The position numbers and the translations under genes are program-made. 64,000 bases of DNA from Herbiconiux solani NBRC 106740 (GTDB lineage Bacteria; Actinomycetota; Actinomycetes; Actinomycetales; Microbacteriaceae), in the NCBI RefSeq assembly GCF_001571005.1, contig NZ_BCST01000003.1, positions 124,001 through 188,000 of the forward strand, read 5' to 3'. Under the pieces are notes generated by a model. It was not told the DNA's origin. It saw nothing but the letters and a program-made list of their open reading frames with translations, and searched no databases. Shown here piece after piece: positions 1-7,986 of the stretch; positions within the stretch are counted from its first letter, which is position 1, and the number at the start of each line of letters is the position of its first letter.

Positions 1-1
1 G

Positions 2-1573
2 ATCACCCTCATCCTCGGCCGCTACCGCCGGCTGCAGATCGCGATCAGCGTGACGGCCCTGACGGCCGTGACGATCGCGGCCGCCGTGCTGCTCGCCCAG
101 GTCGACAGCACCGGAAACCCGATCGTGGTCAAGGTGGGCGGCTGGGAGCCACCGTTCGGCATCGTGCTCGTGGTCGACCGGCTCTCGGCGATCATGGTCG
201 TGGTCTCGGCGCTCATGCTGCTCGGCGTGCTCGTCTTCGCCGTCGGCCAGGGTCTCGCCGACCGCGACCGCGACACCCCGGTCTCGATCTTCCATCCCAC
301 CTACCTGATCCTGTCGGCGGGTCTGTTCGACGCGTTCATCGCGGGCGACCTGTTCAACATGTACGTGGGCTTCGAGATGCTGCTCGCGGCCAGCTACGTG
401 CTGCTGACGCTCGGCGGGACCGGGGCGCGGATCCGGGCCGGCGTCACCTACGTGGTCGTGAGCCTGGTCTCGTCGCTGCTGTTCCTCGGGGCGATCGCGC
501 TGATCTACGGCGCGACCGGAACGGTGACGATGGCGCTGTTGTCGGACCGCATCCGGGAGCTGCCGCTGGACGTGCAGGTCATCCTGTGCGCCGCGCTGCT
601 GATCGGTTTCGCGGTGAAGGCGGCGATCTTCCCGCTCTCGTTCTGGCTGCCGGACTCGTATCCCACCGCGCCGGCCCCGGTCACGGCGGTGTTCGCGGGG
701 TTGCTGACCAAGGTCGGTGTGTACGCGATCATCCGCACCGACAAGCTGCTGTTCTTCGACGTGCCGCTGACCATCCCGTTGCTGATCGTGGGCGGGCTGA
801 CGATGCTGATCGGCATTCTCGGCGCGCTCGCGCAGGCCGACGTGAAGCGGCTGCTGTCGTTCACGCTGGTCAGCCACATCGGCTACATGATCTTCGGCGT
901 CGCGATCGGCACCGAGCTCGCCACCGGCGCCACGATCTACTACATCGTGCATCACATCACCGTGCAGACCGCGCTGTTCCTGGTGGTGGGGCTGATCGAG
1001 CGGGTCGGCCGTTCGACCTCGATCACGCGGCTCGGCGGGCTGCTGAAGAAGGCGCCGTACGTGGCGATCCTGTTCTTCATCGGGGCGCTGAACCTCGGCG
1101 GCATCCCGCCGTTCTCCGGGTTCCTCGGCAAGGTCGGGCTGTTCGAGGCCGGTGCCGAGTCGCCGTCGCCACTGGTCTACGTGCTGATCGGTGCGGGCGT
1201 CGTCACCTCGCTGCTGACCCTATACGCGCTCATGCGGGTGTGGAACATGGCGTTCTGGCGGCCCTCCGAAGACGTCGAGGGCTACGAGTCGCCGCTGATC
1301 GAATCGCTGCAGGAGAGCCCGGATGCGGTCAACGGCTCGACCACGGGCGTCGGCGTCGCGACGCGCACCTCGGTGCTCATGGTGGGAGCCACGACCGGGC
1401 TGATCGTGATGACGCTGTGCCTGACGGTGTTCGCGGGGCCGCTGTTCGAGCTGGCCGGGCGGGCTGCGGGCAACGTGGCGACGCCGGATTCGTACGTCGA
1501 CTCGGTGTTCCCGGGCGGGGTGCCGTCTGACGTGTCTGTCGGTGGGCCCGCCGGCTCGGGGGGTGCTCGATGA
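2..1573 (+). CDS. mrpD: Mrp Na+/H+ antiporter subunit D (5'-truncated by window)
   Basis: Large membrane subunit of the multisubunit Mrp/Mnh cation/proton antiporter, homologous to the NuoL/M/N proton-translocating subunits of complex I. The frame is already open at base 2, so the N-terminus lies upstream; about 523 residues are visible. Hydrophobic helices fill most of the protein, with family hallmarks AIFPLSFWLPDSYPTAP near residue 210 and DVKRLLSFTLVSHIGYM near 280. The last 100 or so residues are more polar and end in a Gly/Ser-rich tail. The stop overlaps the next start (ATGA at 1570), and D-E-F-G follow in canonical Mrp order, which makes the assignment firm. Subunits A-C presumably lie upstream. 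Confidence 0.95.
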   Translation: MTLILGRYRRLQIAISVTALTAVTIAAAVLLAQVDSTGNPIVVKVGGWEPPFGIVLVVDRLSAIMVVVSALMLLGVLVFAVGQGLADRDRDTPVSIFHPTYLILSAGLFDAFIAGDLFNMYVGFEMLLAASYVLLTLGGTGARIRAGVTYVVVSLVSSLLFLGAIALIYGATGTVTMALLSDRIRELPLDVQVILCAALLIGFAVKAAIFPLSFWLPDSYPTAPAPVTAVFAGLLTKVGVYAIIRTDKLLFFDVPLTIPLLIVGGLTMLIGILGALAQADVKRLLSFTLVSHIGYMIFGVAIGTELATGATIYYIVHHITVQTALFLVVGLIERVGRSTSITRLGGLLKKAPYVAILFFIGALNLGGIPPFSGFLGKVGLFEAGAESPSPLVYVLIGAGVVTSLLTLYALMRVWNMAFWRPSEDVEGYESPLIESLQESPDAVNGSTTGVGVATRTSVLMVGATTGLIVMTLCLTVFAGPLFELAGRAAGNVATPDSYVDSVFPGGVPSDVSVGGPAGSGGAR

Positions 1574-2256
1574 GGGCGCGGATCCTGAGCGGGCTGGTGC
1601 CCTTCCTCGGGCTGGTGCTGCTGTGGATGCTGCTGTGGGGCCAGTTCACCTGGCTCGCGCTGATCACCGGCGTGCTGCTCGCGGGCCTGGTCTCGATCAC
1701 GTTCTACCTGCCCGCCGTGCGGCTGAGCGGGCGGCTCAACCCCTGGTACGGGCTGGTGTTCCTGGTGCGGCTGCTCGTCGACATCGTGCGGGCGTCGTTG
1801 CAGATCGCCTGGATCGCGCTGAAGCCGCACTACCGGCCCTCGAACGCGATCTTCGCGGTGCCGCTGCGCACGCGGTCGGATCTCGTGATGGTGTTCACGG
1901 CCGAGGCGATCGCGCTCGTGCCCGGGTCGATCGTGCTCGACATCGACCGCGACACGGCGACCCTCTACCTGCACGCGCTGAACGTACAGTCGGCGGAGGA
2001 CGTGCCGGCGCTGCGGAAGGCGGTGCTGGCGACCGAGCGGCGGCTGATCCTGGCGGCGGGGTCGGCGGACGACCTCGAGCGGCTGCGGACCGGGGCGACG
2101 GTGGCGGGGGAGCTGGCGGCGGAGGCGGCGCGGGCGGCGGCGGCGGGTGAGCCCGGGTCTGGCCGCGCGTCCGAACCCGGCGGCGGGTCCGCATCCGCAT
2201 CCGGCGAGGACTCCGGCACTGACTCGGGCACCGATTCGGAAGGGGCGAGGACATGA
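1570..2256 (+). CDS. mrpE: Mrp Na+/H+ antiporter subunit E
   Basis: Small membrane subunit E of the Mrp antiporter, needed for assembly of the complex in characterised systems. The 228 residues start with hydrophobic segments (about 9-45 and 60-80) and continue into a cytoplasmic domain carrying the MrpE-typical stretch around SDLVMVFTAEAIALVPGSIV (residues about 99-118). The start overlaps the mrpD stop by ATGA and the stop overlaps mrpF in the same way, implying translational coupling. The C-terminal 55 residues or so (Ala/Gly/Glu, then Ser/Asp/Gly repeats) are low complexity and longer than in typical MrpE, a habit also seen in other proteins of this window. Confidence 0.93.
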   Translation: MRARILSGLVPFLGLVLLWMLLWGQFTWLALITGVLLAGLVSITFYLPAVRLSGRLNPWYGLVFLVRLLVDIVRASLQIAWIALKPHYRPSNAIFAVPLRTRSDLVMVFTAEAIALVPGSIVLDIDRDTATLYLHALNVQSAEDVPALRKAVLATERRLILAAGSADDLERLRTGATVAGELAAEAARAAAAGEPGSGRASEPGGGSASASGEDSGTDSGTDSEGART

Positions 2257-2516
2257 TCGTGATCGTCGTGATCGCCGGCATCCTGATGGCCGGAGGTGCG
2301 CTCGGTGCTCTCTGGCGCATCGTGAAGGGGCCGTCGGCGCTCGACCGGATCATCGCATCCGATGTGCTGGTCGCCACCGCGATGTGCGCGATCGGCGCCG
2401 AGATGGCGATCAACCGGCACACCGACAACCTTCCCGTGCTGCTCGGGCTCGCGCTGTTCGGCATCGTGGGCTCGGTCTCGGTCGCCCGATTCATCTCGTC
2501 GAGGGATGAGACATGA
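2253..2516 (+). CDS. mrpF: Mrp Na+/H+ antiporter subunit F
   Basis: Small (87 aa) three-helix membrane subunit F of the Mrp antiporter. It carries the family-typical pattern of a first hydrophobic helix (residues 1-22), the conserved GPSALDRIIASDVL segment (about 32-45) and two further helices. Length matches the family (about 85-95 aa). It is coupled by ATGA overlaps to both mrpE and mrpG. Confidence 0.93.
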   Translation: MIVIVVIAGILMAGGALGALWRIVKGPSALDRIIASDVLVATAMCAIGAEMAINRHTDNLPVLLGLALFGIVGSVSVARFISSRDET

Positions 2517-2896
2517 ACCCCATCGACTTCTCGTTCGGCGATGACGGCTTCGACCTGCGCGATGCGGTCACGGCTGTGCTCGTGCTGCTCGCCGCCCTGA
2601 TGTGCTTCGCGGCGGGCGTCGGGCTGGTGCGGTTCCCGGATGTGCTGTCGCGGCTGCACGCGGCCACGAAGCCCCAGATCCTCGGCCTCATCGCGATCGT
2701 GGCCGACGTGGCGGTGACCAACCTCTCGGTCGGAACGGTCACGCTGGCGGTCGCGATCATCTTCTTCCAGGGCCTGACGGCGCCGGCGGCGGCGCACATG
2801 ACGGGGCGGGCGGCCTTCCGCACCGACCACTTCCGCGAGGACATCCTGGTCGTCGACGAGCTCACCTCCCGCCCCGACGCCGATCGGCGCTCGTAG
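2513..2896 (+). CDS. mrpG: Mrp Na+/H+ antiporter subunit G
   Basis: Subunit G, the last gene of the Mrp antiporter operon; 127 aa, as usual for the family. Three hydrophobic segments are visible (about 19-45, 58-75, 78-100) with the conserved GLVRFPDVLSRLHAATKPQ motif at about residues 37-55. A polar C-terminal tail of about 25 residues follows. The start overlaps the mrpF stop (ATGA). No gene follows on the same strand for 130 bp, so the operon probably ends here. Confidence 0.93.
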   Translation: MNPIDFSFGDDGFDLRDAVTAVLVLLAALMCFAAGVGLVRFPDVLSRLHAATKPQILGLIAIVADVAVTNLSVGTVTLAVAIIFFQGLTAPAAAHMTGRAAFRTDHFREDILVVDELTSRPDADRRS

Positions 2897-2954
2897 CCTG
2901 TCGCTTGTCATCCGGCGCTTGTCGCTTGTCGTCGGTGGCCTGTCGCCCGTCGCC
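2897..2954. repeat. short degenerate direct repeats (CTTGTCGC / CCTGTCGC)
   Basis: The 130-bp gap after mrpG begins with a run of imperfect repeats built from CTTGTCGC and CCTGTCGCC units. They show no dyad typical of a rho-independent terminator. Similar TCGCG pentamer repeats occur at 3676-3694, the next intergenic gap. Confidence 0.5.
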
Positions 2955-3028
2955 ATTGACACGACCGGCGGATGCTTGCGAGCCTGGAAGCAGGCCGGAC
3001 TCGGCGTTCCGGCGACGGGAGGGCCACG

Positions 3029-3661
3029 ATGACGGGCCGAATCGAGATCGATCTCTTCAGCACCCTCGACGGGGTCATGCAGGCACCCGGCGGGCCGGAC
3101 GAGGATCGCGACGGCGGCTTCGCGTTCGGCGGCTGGCAGGCCCCGCTCGAGGATCCCGCGATCGGCGCCGAGGTCATGGCGGGCATCGGCAGGCTCGACG
3201 CCCTCCTCCTCGGCCGGCGCACCTACGACATCTTCGCCGCGTACTGGCCGCACCACCTCGACGGCCCGGAGGGCGAGATCGGGCAGACCTTCGACGCCGT
3301 TCCGAAGTACGTCGCCTCGCGGGGTGCTCCCGCTCTCGACTGGCGCGACTCGCACCTGATCGGGGACGACCTCGCCGCGCAGATCGCGGGGCTGCGGGAG
3401 CGGCACCGCGAGATCCACGTCATCGGCAGTGTGGAGTTCGCGCGCACCCTCGTGGCGGAGGGGCTGTTCGACCGGCTGAACCTCTGGGTCTACCCGATCG
3501 TGCTCGGCGCCGGAAAGCGCCTGTTCCCGCCGGACGGCCCCGCACTGGCGTTCGACCTTCTCGAGCCGGCCACCAGCACCCCGGCTGGCAGCGTCATCCT
3601 CCACTACGGCCCGACCGGCCGCACCCCCACCACCGGCGACATGACCCAGCCCGCCGCCTAG
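3029..3661 (+). CDS. dihydrofolate reductase family protein (RibD C-terminal-like)
   Basis: Predicted cytoplasmic NAD(P)H-dependent reductase of the RibD_C/DHFR-like superfamily, 210 aa. The N-terminus IEIDLFSTLDGVMQAPGG is the usual opening strand of this family, followed by LLGRRTYDIFAAYWP (residues about 65-79) and the C-terminal HVIGSVEFARTLVAEGLFD and VLGAGKRLFP segments that form the nucleotide fold. I chose the ATG at 3029 because it has a GGGAGG ribosome-binding site 6 bp upstream and gives the family N-terminus; an ATG 57 bp upstream has neither. Substrate unknown: members of this group are often annotated only as dihydrofolate reductase family. It stands alone between the mrp operon and a convergent TetR gene. 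Confidence 0.85.
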   Translation: MTGRIEIDLFSTLDGVMQAPGGPDEDRDGGFAFGGWQAPLEDPAIGAEVMAGIGRLDALLLGRRTYDIFAAYWPHHLDGPEGEIGQTFDAVPKYVASRGAPALDWRDSHLIGDDLAAQIAGLRERHREIHVIGSVEFARTLVAEGLFDRLNLWVYPIVLGAGKRLFPPDGPALAFDLLEPATSTPAGSVILHYGPTGRTPTTGDMTQPAA

Positions 3662-3702
3662 CCCGACGCACCACATCGCGTCGCGTCGCGTCGCACGTCG
3701 CG

Positions 3703-4251
3703 TCAGCCGGCGGGCGGGAGGAGGGCCGCGTACCAGGGCTCGGCGATCGCCTCGATGGCGGCGGGGTCGAGGTCGGAGAGGGCCGGCAGGTCGAGGAAGT
3801 GGCGGGCGATGGTCAGGCCCAGGATGCTCGAGACGAGCATCGCGGCGCGCAGGTCGGCGTCGGCGCGGGCGCTCGTTCGGGCGAGGTCGTCGGCGCGCTC
3901 CTGCAGGTACTCCCGCATCGCGTCGGCGGCGTCCGGCGAGGTGAGCATCGAGCGCAGCAGGGCGCGCGTCGCGGGCGGGAGCTCGCGCATCCTGATCTCG
4001 AGCACCTCGCCGAGATGGCGGGGCACGTCGGCCGCGGTGAGGTCGGGCTCGGGCCGGACGGCGACCTCGAACAGGCCCTTCTTCGAGCCGTAGTGCTGCA
4101 GCACGAGCGACGGGTCGACACCGGCGCGGCGCGCGATGCCGCGGATCGTGGCCCCCTCGACACCCCGGTCACCGAACTCGGCCTGGGCGGCCTCGAGGAT
4201 GCGCGCGGCCGTCGCCGCCCGGCGTTCGTCGCGGCTCGGAGCACTTTCCAT
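3703..4251 (-). CDS. TetR family transcriptional regulator
   Basis: A 182-residue TetR-type repressor. The N-terminal helix-turn-helix is clear (AARILEAAQAEFGDRGVEGA, then IRGIARRAGVDPSLVLQHYG, residues about 16-56), followed by an all-helical ligand-binding domain rich in Ala/Leu. It is divergent from the amidohydrolase at 4343, and the 91-bp gap holds overlapping palindromes (4289-4320), so it probably represses itself and the amidohydrolase. Effector unknown. The ribosome-binding site is weak. Confidence 0.88.
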   Translation of the reverse strand: MESAPSRDERRAATAARILEAAQAEFGDRGVEGATIRGIARRAGVDPSLVLQHYGSKKGLFEVAVRPEPDLTAADVPRHLGEVLEIRMRELPPATRALLRSMLTSPDAADAMREYLQERADDLARTSARADADLRAAMLVSSILGLTIARHFLDLPALSDLDPAAIEAIAEPWYAALLPPAG

Positions 4252-4288
4252 GAATTCACTCTACAACCGTGGAGCGAACAGGCGTAGT

Positions 4289-4320
4289 CTCACTCAACAG
4301 GTAGTGAGCGAACGGCTCAC
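4289..4320. promoter_or_regulatory. overlapping palindromes, candidate TetR operator
   Basis: Two inverted repeats share bases in the divergent TetR/amidohydrolase gap: CTCACT (4289-4294) with AGTGAG (4303-4308), and GTGAGC (4304-4309) with GCTCAC (4315-4320), both perfect. The second is GTGAGCGAACGGCTCAC, a 17-bp dyad of the size bound by TetR dimers, 23 bp upstream of the amidohydrolase start. Binding is inferred. Confidence 0.55.
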
Positions 4321-4342
4321 CCGACGCTCGGAAGGAGCGACG

Positions 4343-5398
4343 ATGACGCATCCGATCACCGAACCCGAGGGCTCCCCCGCGCTGATCGCGATCGAGGAGC
4401 ACTGGACCGAGGCATCCATCGACCGCGCCCTGCGCGCGCTGCCCGAGGCCGACCGCGACCCCAGCCTGGTGCTGAACGACCACGGCGACGTCGGCGAGCG
4501 CCTCAACGACATCGGCGAGAGTCGCCTCGCCGCGATGGATGCGCAGGGCGTCGGGATGCAGGTGCTCTCGCTGGCCCCGCCCGGCACGCAGGGACTCCGC
4601 GCCGCCGACGCAGTCGCGCTGAGCCGCGACGCGAACGACATCGCCGCCGCCCGCGTGGCCGAGGCGCCGACGCGGTTCGCGGCCCTCGCCAGCCTTCCGC
4701 TGGCCGATCCCGCCGCCGCGGCGGTCGAGCTCGAGCGGGCCGCCGGCCTGGGCCTCGTCGGCACGATGGTCTACGGGCGCACCGGCGACGTGCCGCTCGA
4801 CGACCCGCGCTTCGACGACCTCTGGGCGGTCGCGGCCGACCTCGGGATGCCTGTGTTCATCCATCCGCAGATCCCGCCGAGGGCGGTGCGCGCCGCGTCG
4901 TACGGCGGACTCGGCGACCTGCCCGACCTGGCGCTGTCGACCTTCGCCTGGGGCTGGCACCTCGAGGCGGGCACCGCCGCGCTGCGGCTGATGGCGGCCG
5001 GTGCGCTCGACCGGCATCCGGAGCTGCAGCTCGTGCTCGGCCACTGGGGCGAGCTGCTGCTGTTCTGGCACGAGCGCGCCGACGGGCTGGCCCGGATGGC
5101 GGGGCTCGAGCGGTCGGTCACCGAGTACCTGCGCGAGAACGTCTGGATCACCGCCTCGGGAATGCTCGACCCGGCCCTGCTGCACCATGCGCTCGCGGTC
5201 ACGACGCCCGACCGCATCCTGTTCTCGACGGACTACCCCTTCCAGCGCCCCACGGCCGAGCAGATCGCGGCCTTCCTCACCGAGCTGCCCGACGCCGCGG
5301 CCCGCGAGGCCTTCGCCTCCGGCACCGCCCGCCGCCTCTTCCGCCTCGACGGGCCGGACGGGAGGGACGGGACGGACGGGCCGGACGGGACAGACTGA
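4343..5398 (+). CDS. amidohydrolase family 2 protein (metal-dependent hydrolase/decarboxylase-like)
   Basis: Predicted TIM-barrel amidohydrolase of the amidohydrolase_2 (ACMSD-like) group, 351 aa. Visible family features are the start strand ALIAIEEHW (where many relatives have DxHxH-type metal ligands, here EEHW), the internal PVFIHPQIPP (about residues 171-180), LVLGHWGELLLFW (about 231-243) and the terminal DRILFSTDYPFQRP segment with the metal-binding Asp. Such enzymes hydrolyse or decarboxylate aromatic or lactone-like acids; the substrate here is unknown. The start at 4343 has a GAAGGAG site 6 bp upstream. The C-terminus ends in a short GPDGRDGTDG-type repeat. Divergent from a TetR gene that probably controls it. 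Confidence 0.82.
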   Translation: MTHPITEPEGSPALIAIEEHWTEASIDRALRALPEADRDPSLVLNDHGDVGERLNDIGESRLAAMDAQGVGMQVLSLAPPGTQGLRAADAVALSRDANDIAAARVAEAPTRFAALASLPLADPAAAAVELERAAGLGLVGTMVYGRTGDVPLDDPRFDDLWAVAADLGMPVFIHPQIPPRAVRAASYGGLGDLPDLALSTFAWGWHLEAGTAALRLMAAGALDRHPELQLVLGHWGELLLFWHERADGLARMAGLERSVTEYLRENVWITASGMLDPALLHHALAVTTPDRILFSTDYPFQRPTAEQIAAFLTELPDAAAREAFASGTARRLFRLDGPDGRDGTDGPDGTD

Positions 5399-5436
5399 GG
5401 CGAGGGCGGCGCGCGGGCCGGGGCGACGCGAGTAGC

Positions 5437-6900
5437 TCAGTCGGCCGCGAGCGCCGCGGGCACGGGGTCGGGCTTCGCGGCGGGCGTCTCGGCCGCGACC
5501 GACTCGCGGCCCGGGAGGAGGAACGAGAGCACGGTCGCGACCGCCGTGATGCCGATCGCCCACCAGAACGCGGTGTGGAACGCATCGACAGCAGCGCCAG
5601 CCGCACCAGCACCAGCACCAGCACCAGCACCAGCACCCACAGCAGACCCCGCCGCCCCCGCCAGCACCACCGCGAGCACCGCCGTGCCGAACGCCCCGCC
5701 GAGCTGCTGCGTCAACCGCGTGATCGTGCTCGCGTGCGGCACCTCGGGCCGGTCGAGCCCCACGAAGCCGACCGCCATGATCGGGATCATCACCGCCCCG
5801 AGTCCGAAACCGCGCACGACCAGCACGAGCGCGAGCATCCACACACTCGTGTCACCGTCGAAGAACGCGAACGGGATCGTCGACACGAGCACCACGGCGA
5901 ATCCGAGCACGGCGACGGTCCGCGCGCCGACACGGTCGGTCAGACGCCCGGCCAGCGTGCGGCTGAGCAGCGACCCCACGCCCTGCGGGATGAGCAGCAG
6001 ACCCGCGCCGAGCGCGTCGGTGCCGCGGAGCTCCTGGAACGACAGCGGCAGCACGAGCATCCCGCCGTACAGCGCCGCGCCCATCAAGAACATCAGCCCC
6101 GAGGCGGCGGCGAGCGGCCGGTGCCGCAGCAGCCGGAGGTCGACGAGCGACTCGCGACGACCGCGGGTGGCGTGCAGCACGAAGGCGACGAGCAGCACCG
6201 CACCGGCCGCGAGAGGCGCCCAGACGTCGAGGCGGGCGAAGCCGCCGTCGCCGGCCGCATTGCTCAGACCGAAGAGCAGCCCCACGACCGCGGGCGAGAG
6301 CAGCACGAGCCCGAGCACGTCGAGGCGGGCGGTGCCGCGCGTCCCGTCGGCCGGGATGAACCGCCACGCCAGCACGAGGCCCGCGATCCCGAACGGCACA
6401 TTGACCCAGAACAGCCACGGCCAGCTGCCGGCGCCGAGGATGAGGCCGCCGATCACCGGTCCGAGGATGGGGCCGAGCGCGGTCGGCAGCGACGCCACCG
6501 ACATGACGCGGCCGAGCGACTGCCCGCGCGCCGCCTGCATGAGCAGGGTGGTGAGCAGCGGCATCATCGCGCCGGCGCCGATCCCCTGCACGACGCGGAA
6601 GGCGATGAGACTCACCGGGTCCCACGCGAGCGAGCAGAGGATGCTGCCCACCGTGAAGACCACGAGCGCCGCCATCCAGAGGCGGCGGCCCCCGACGCGG
6701 TTCTGCAGCCAGCCGACGATCGGTACGGTGACGCCCAGCGCCAACAGGTAACCGGTACTCACCCACTGGATCGTGTCGAGCGTCGTGTCGAGGTCGGTCG
6801 CCAGCGTGCGGAGCGCCACGCTCACGATCGTCGAGTCGAAGAGCGGCGCCATCGCGCCGACGACCAGCGCGATGGCCAGCCGGGTCAGGTTCTTGTCCAT
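5437..6900 (-). CDS. MFS multidrug transporter, DHA2 (14-helix) type
   Basis: Drug:proton antiporter of the DHA2 branch of the major facilitator superfamily, 487 aa, with about 14 hydrophobic helices. The start MDKNLTRLAIALVVG leads into the family motif APLFDSTIVSVAL (residues about 18-30), then the motif-C-like region and the GARTVAV loop. The open frame continues far upstream into another gene, but the ATG at 6900 gives the normal N-terminus and faces the divergent TetR gene at 6967. Residues about 437-452 are an Ala/Gly repeat encoded by a CACCAG microsatellite (5604-5633), close to the final helix pair. The last 20 residues are Ala/Pro-rich. Probable export of a toxic compound sensed by the adjacent TetR protein. 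Confidence 0.9.
   Translation of the reverse strand: MDKNLTRLAIALVVGAMAPLFDSTIVSVALRTLATDLDTTLDTIQWVSTGYLLALGVTVPIVGWLQNRVGGRRLWMAALVVFTVGSILCSLAWDPVSLIAFRVVQGIGAGAMMPLLTTLLMQAARGQSLGRVMSVASLPTALGPILGPVIGGLILGAGSWPWLFWVNVPFGIAGLVLAWRFIPADGTRGTARLDVLGLVLLSPAVVGLLFGLSNAAGDGGFARLDVWAPLAAGAVLLVAFVLHATRGRRESLVDLRLLRHRPLAAASGLMFLMGAALYGGMLVLPLSFQELRGTDALGAGLLLIPQGVGSLLSRTLAGRLTDRVGARTVAVLGFAVVLVSTIPFAFFDGDTSVWMLALVLVVRGFGLGAVMIPIMAVGFVGLDRPEVPHASTITRLTQQLGGAFGTAVLAVVLAGAAGSAVGAGAGAGAGAGAAGAAVDAFHTAFWWAIGITAVATVLSFLLPGRESVAAETPAAKPDPVPAALAAD
5604..5633. repeat. CACCAG hexanucleotide microsatellite inside the MFS gene
   Basis: Five exact tandem CACCAG units (plus-strand reading) lie within the MFS coding region and encode an alternating Gly/Ala stretch. 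A 6-bp unit keeps the frame when the copy number changes, so length variation would alter loop length without breaking the protein. Confidence 0.85.
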
Positions 6901-6909
6901 GTCCACCTT

Positions 6910-6927
6910 AGATACGTTGAAGTGTCT
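6910..6927. promoter_or_regulatory. imperfect dyad in MFS/TetR divergent promoter
   Basis: AGATAC (6910-6915) and GTGTCT (6922-6927) form a near-perfect inverted repeat (one mismatch pair) in the 66-bp gap between the MFS start and the TetR start; a further GATAAGATAC lies at 6953-6962. Candidate operator for the adjacent TetR repressor. Inferred only from position and symmetry. Confidence 0.4.
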
Positions 6928-6966
6928 TATTGGCAGCACTCTACGTCGACGCGATAAGATACGCAA

Positions 6967-7545
6967 ATGGATCTTGTGAAGACACGCCGCCGCGGGGCCG
7001 AGCTCGAGGAGGCGCTGCTGGATGCGGCCTGGGCCGAGCTCCAAGAAGTCGGCTACCCGGCATTCACGTACGAGGGCGTCGCCCAGCGCGCCGGCACCTC
7101 GAAACCGGTGCTCTACCGGCGCTGGCCCGCGAAGGTGGATCTCGTGCTGGCCACGCTCACCCACGGCGGCCTCTTCATGCGGCGCGAGCTCGCCGACACC
7201 GGAACCCTGCGCGGTGACATCCTCGCCACCCTCCGCGACTTCAACGCCGCCCGGGCCGACTTCATGACGGTGATCAGCGTCTACCTCTCGAGCATCCACG
7301 CCGACACCGGCCTGACGCCGGCCGATCTGCGCGAGCGCCTGCTCGGCGGGGGTGCCGACACCGGCCGCGTCCTCCTCGAACGCGCGGTCGACCGCGGCGA
7401 GATCCCGCAGCGAGAGTGGCCGCGCGGCCTCACCACCCTGCCCGCCGACCTCGTGCGGCACGATCTCGTGATGACACTGAGGCCGCTGCCGGATGCGCGC
7501 ATCACCGAGATAGTCGACGACCTCTGGCTGCCCCTGGTGCGCTGA
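6967..7545 (+). CDS. TetR family transcriptional regulator
   Basis: TetR-type repressor of 192 aa. The helix-turn-helix is visible at residues about 11-56 (LEEALLDAAWAELQEVGYPA and YEGVAQRAGTSKPVLYRRWP), followed by a TetR_C-type helical domain containing ADLRERLLGGGADTGRVLLE. It is divergent from the DHA2 exporter with only 66 bp between the starts, the classic arrangement for a ligand-sensing repressor of an efflux pump. Ligand unknown. Confidence 0.9.
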   Translation: MDLVKTRRRGAELEEALLDAAWAELQEVGYPAFTYEGVAQRAGTSKPVLYRRWPAKVDLVLATLTHGGLFMRRELADTGTLRGDILATLRDFNAARADFMTVISVYLSSIHADTGLTPADLRERLLGGGADTGRVLLERAVDRGEIPQREWPRGLTTLPADLVRHDLVMTLRPLPDARITEIVDDLWLPLVR

Positions 7546-7611
7546 CGCCCGAGCCGGCCTGGCACCTCGAGAGCCTTGACCGGGCGGCGCGGGCGGTGCT
7601 ATTTTCCCGGA

Positions 7612-7986
7612 ATGGAAAGTACGAGCGGGGTGCGGACGAGGGCAACCGCAGACGATGAGGCGATCGGCGCGGTGTTCAGCGCCCTGGCCGACCCGACGCG
7701 ACGGGCGCTCGTTCGGGCCCTCGGCGAGGGCGACGCGACGGTCGGCGAGCTGGCCTCGGGTTTCTCGGTGGGGGTGCCGGCGATCTCGAAGCACCTCTCG
7801 GTGCTCGAGGCCGCGGGGCTGGTGTCGCGGCACCGCGAGGCGCAGTGGCGCCGGTGCCGGCTCGAGGCGCAGGCGTTCGACCGGCTCCAGGAGTGGCTGC
7901 AGCACTACACCGCCCTCTGGCAGGGCAGCCTCGACCGCCTCGACGAGTTCCTCATCCGCTCACCCGACGAGGAGGCGCGGTCGTGA
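7612..7986 (+). CDS. ArsR-type winged-helix regulator
   Basis: ArsR/SmtB-like DNA-binding protein, 124 aa. The winged helix spans residues about 18-95: AVFSALADPTRRALVRALGE, then VGELASGFSVGVPAISKHLS and the wing LVSRHREAQWRRCRLEA. No cysteine-rich metal site is visible. It belongs to the group encoded just before SRPBCC/AHSA1 proteins: the next gene starts at a GTG overlapping this stop (GTGA at 7983), and a hydrolase follows. It probably regulates its own three-gene operon. The ATG at 7612 gives the usual N-terminus. Confidence 0.9.
   Translation: MESTSGVRTRATADDEAIGAVFSALADPTRRALVRALGEGDATVGELASGFSVGVPAISKHLSVLEAAGLVSRHREAQWRRCRLEAQAFDRLQEWLQHYTALWQGSLDRLDEFLIRSPDEEARS

Noticed and set aside
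1895-3676. Long minus-strand open frame across mrpE-G and the reductase gene
   Set aside because: It crosses four well-supported genes on the other strand and has no protein-like features.
5604-5640. Tandem repeat as a CRISPR array
   Set aside because: The unit is 6 bp, inside a gene, with no spacers.
6901-7905. N-terminal extension of the MFS frame to about 822 residues
   Set aside because: It would run antisense through the TetR gene and lacks any domain; the ATG at 6900 gives the family start.
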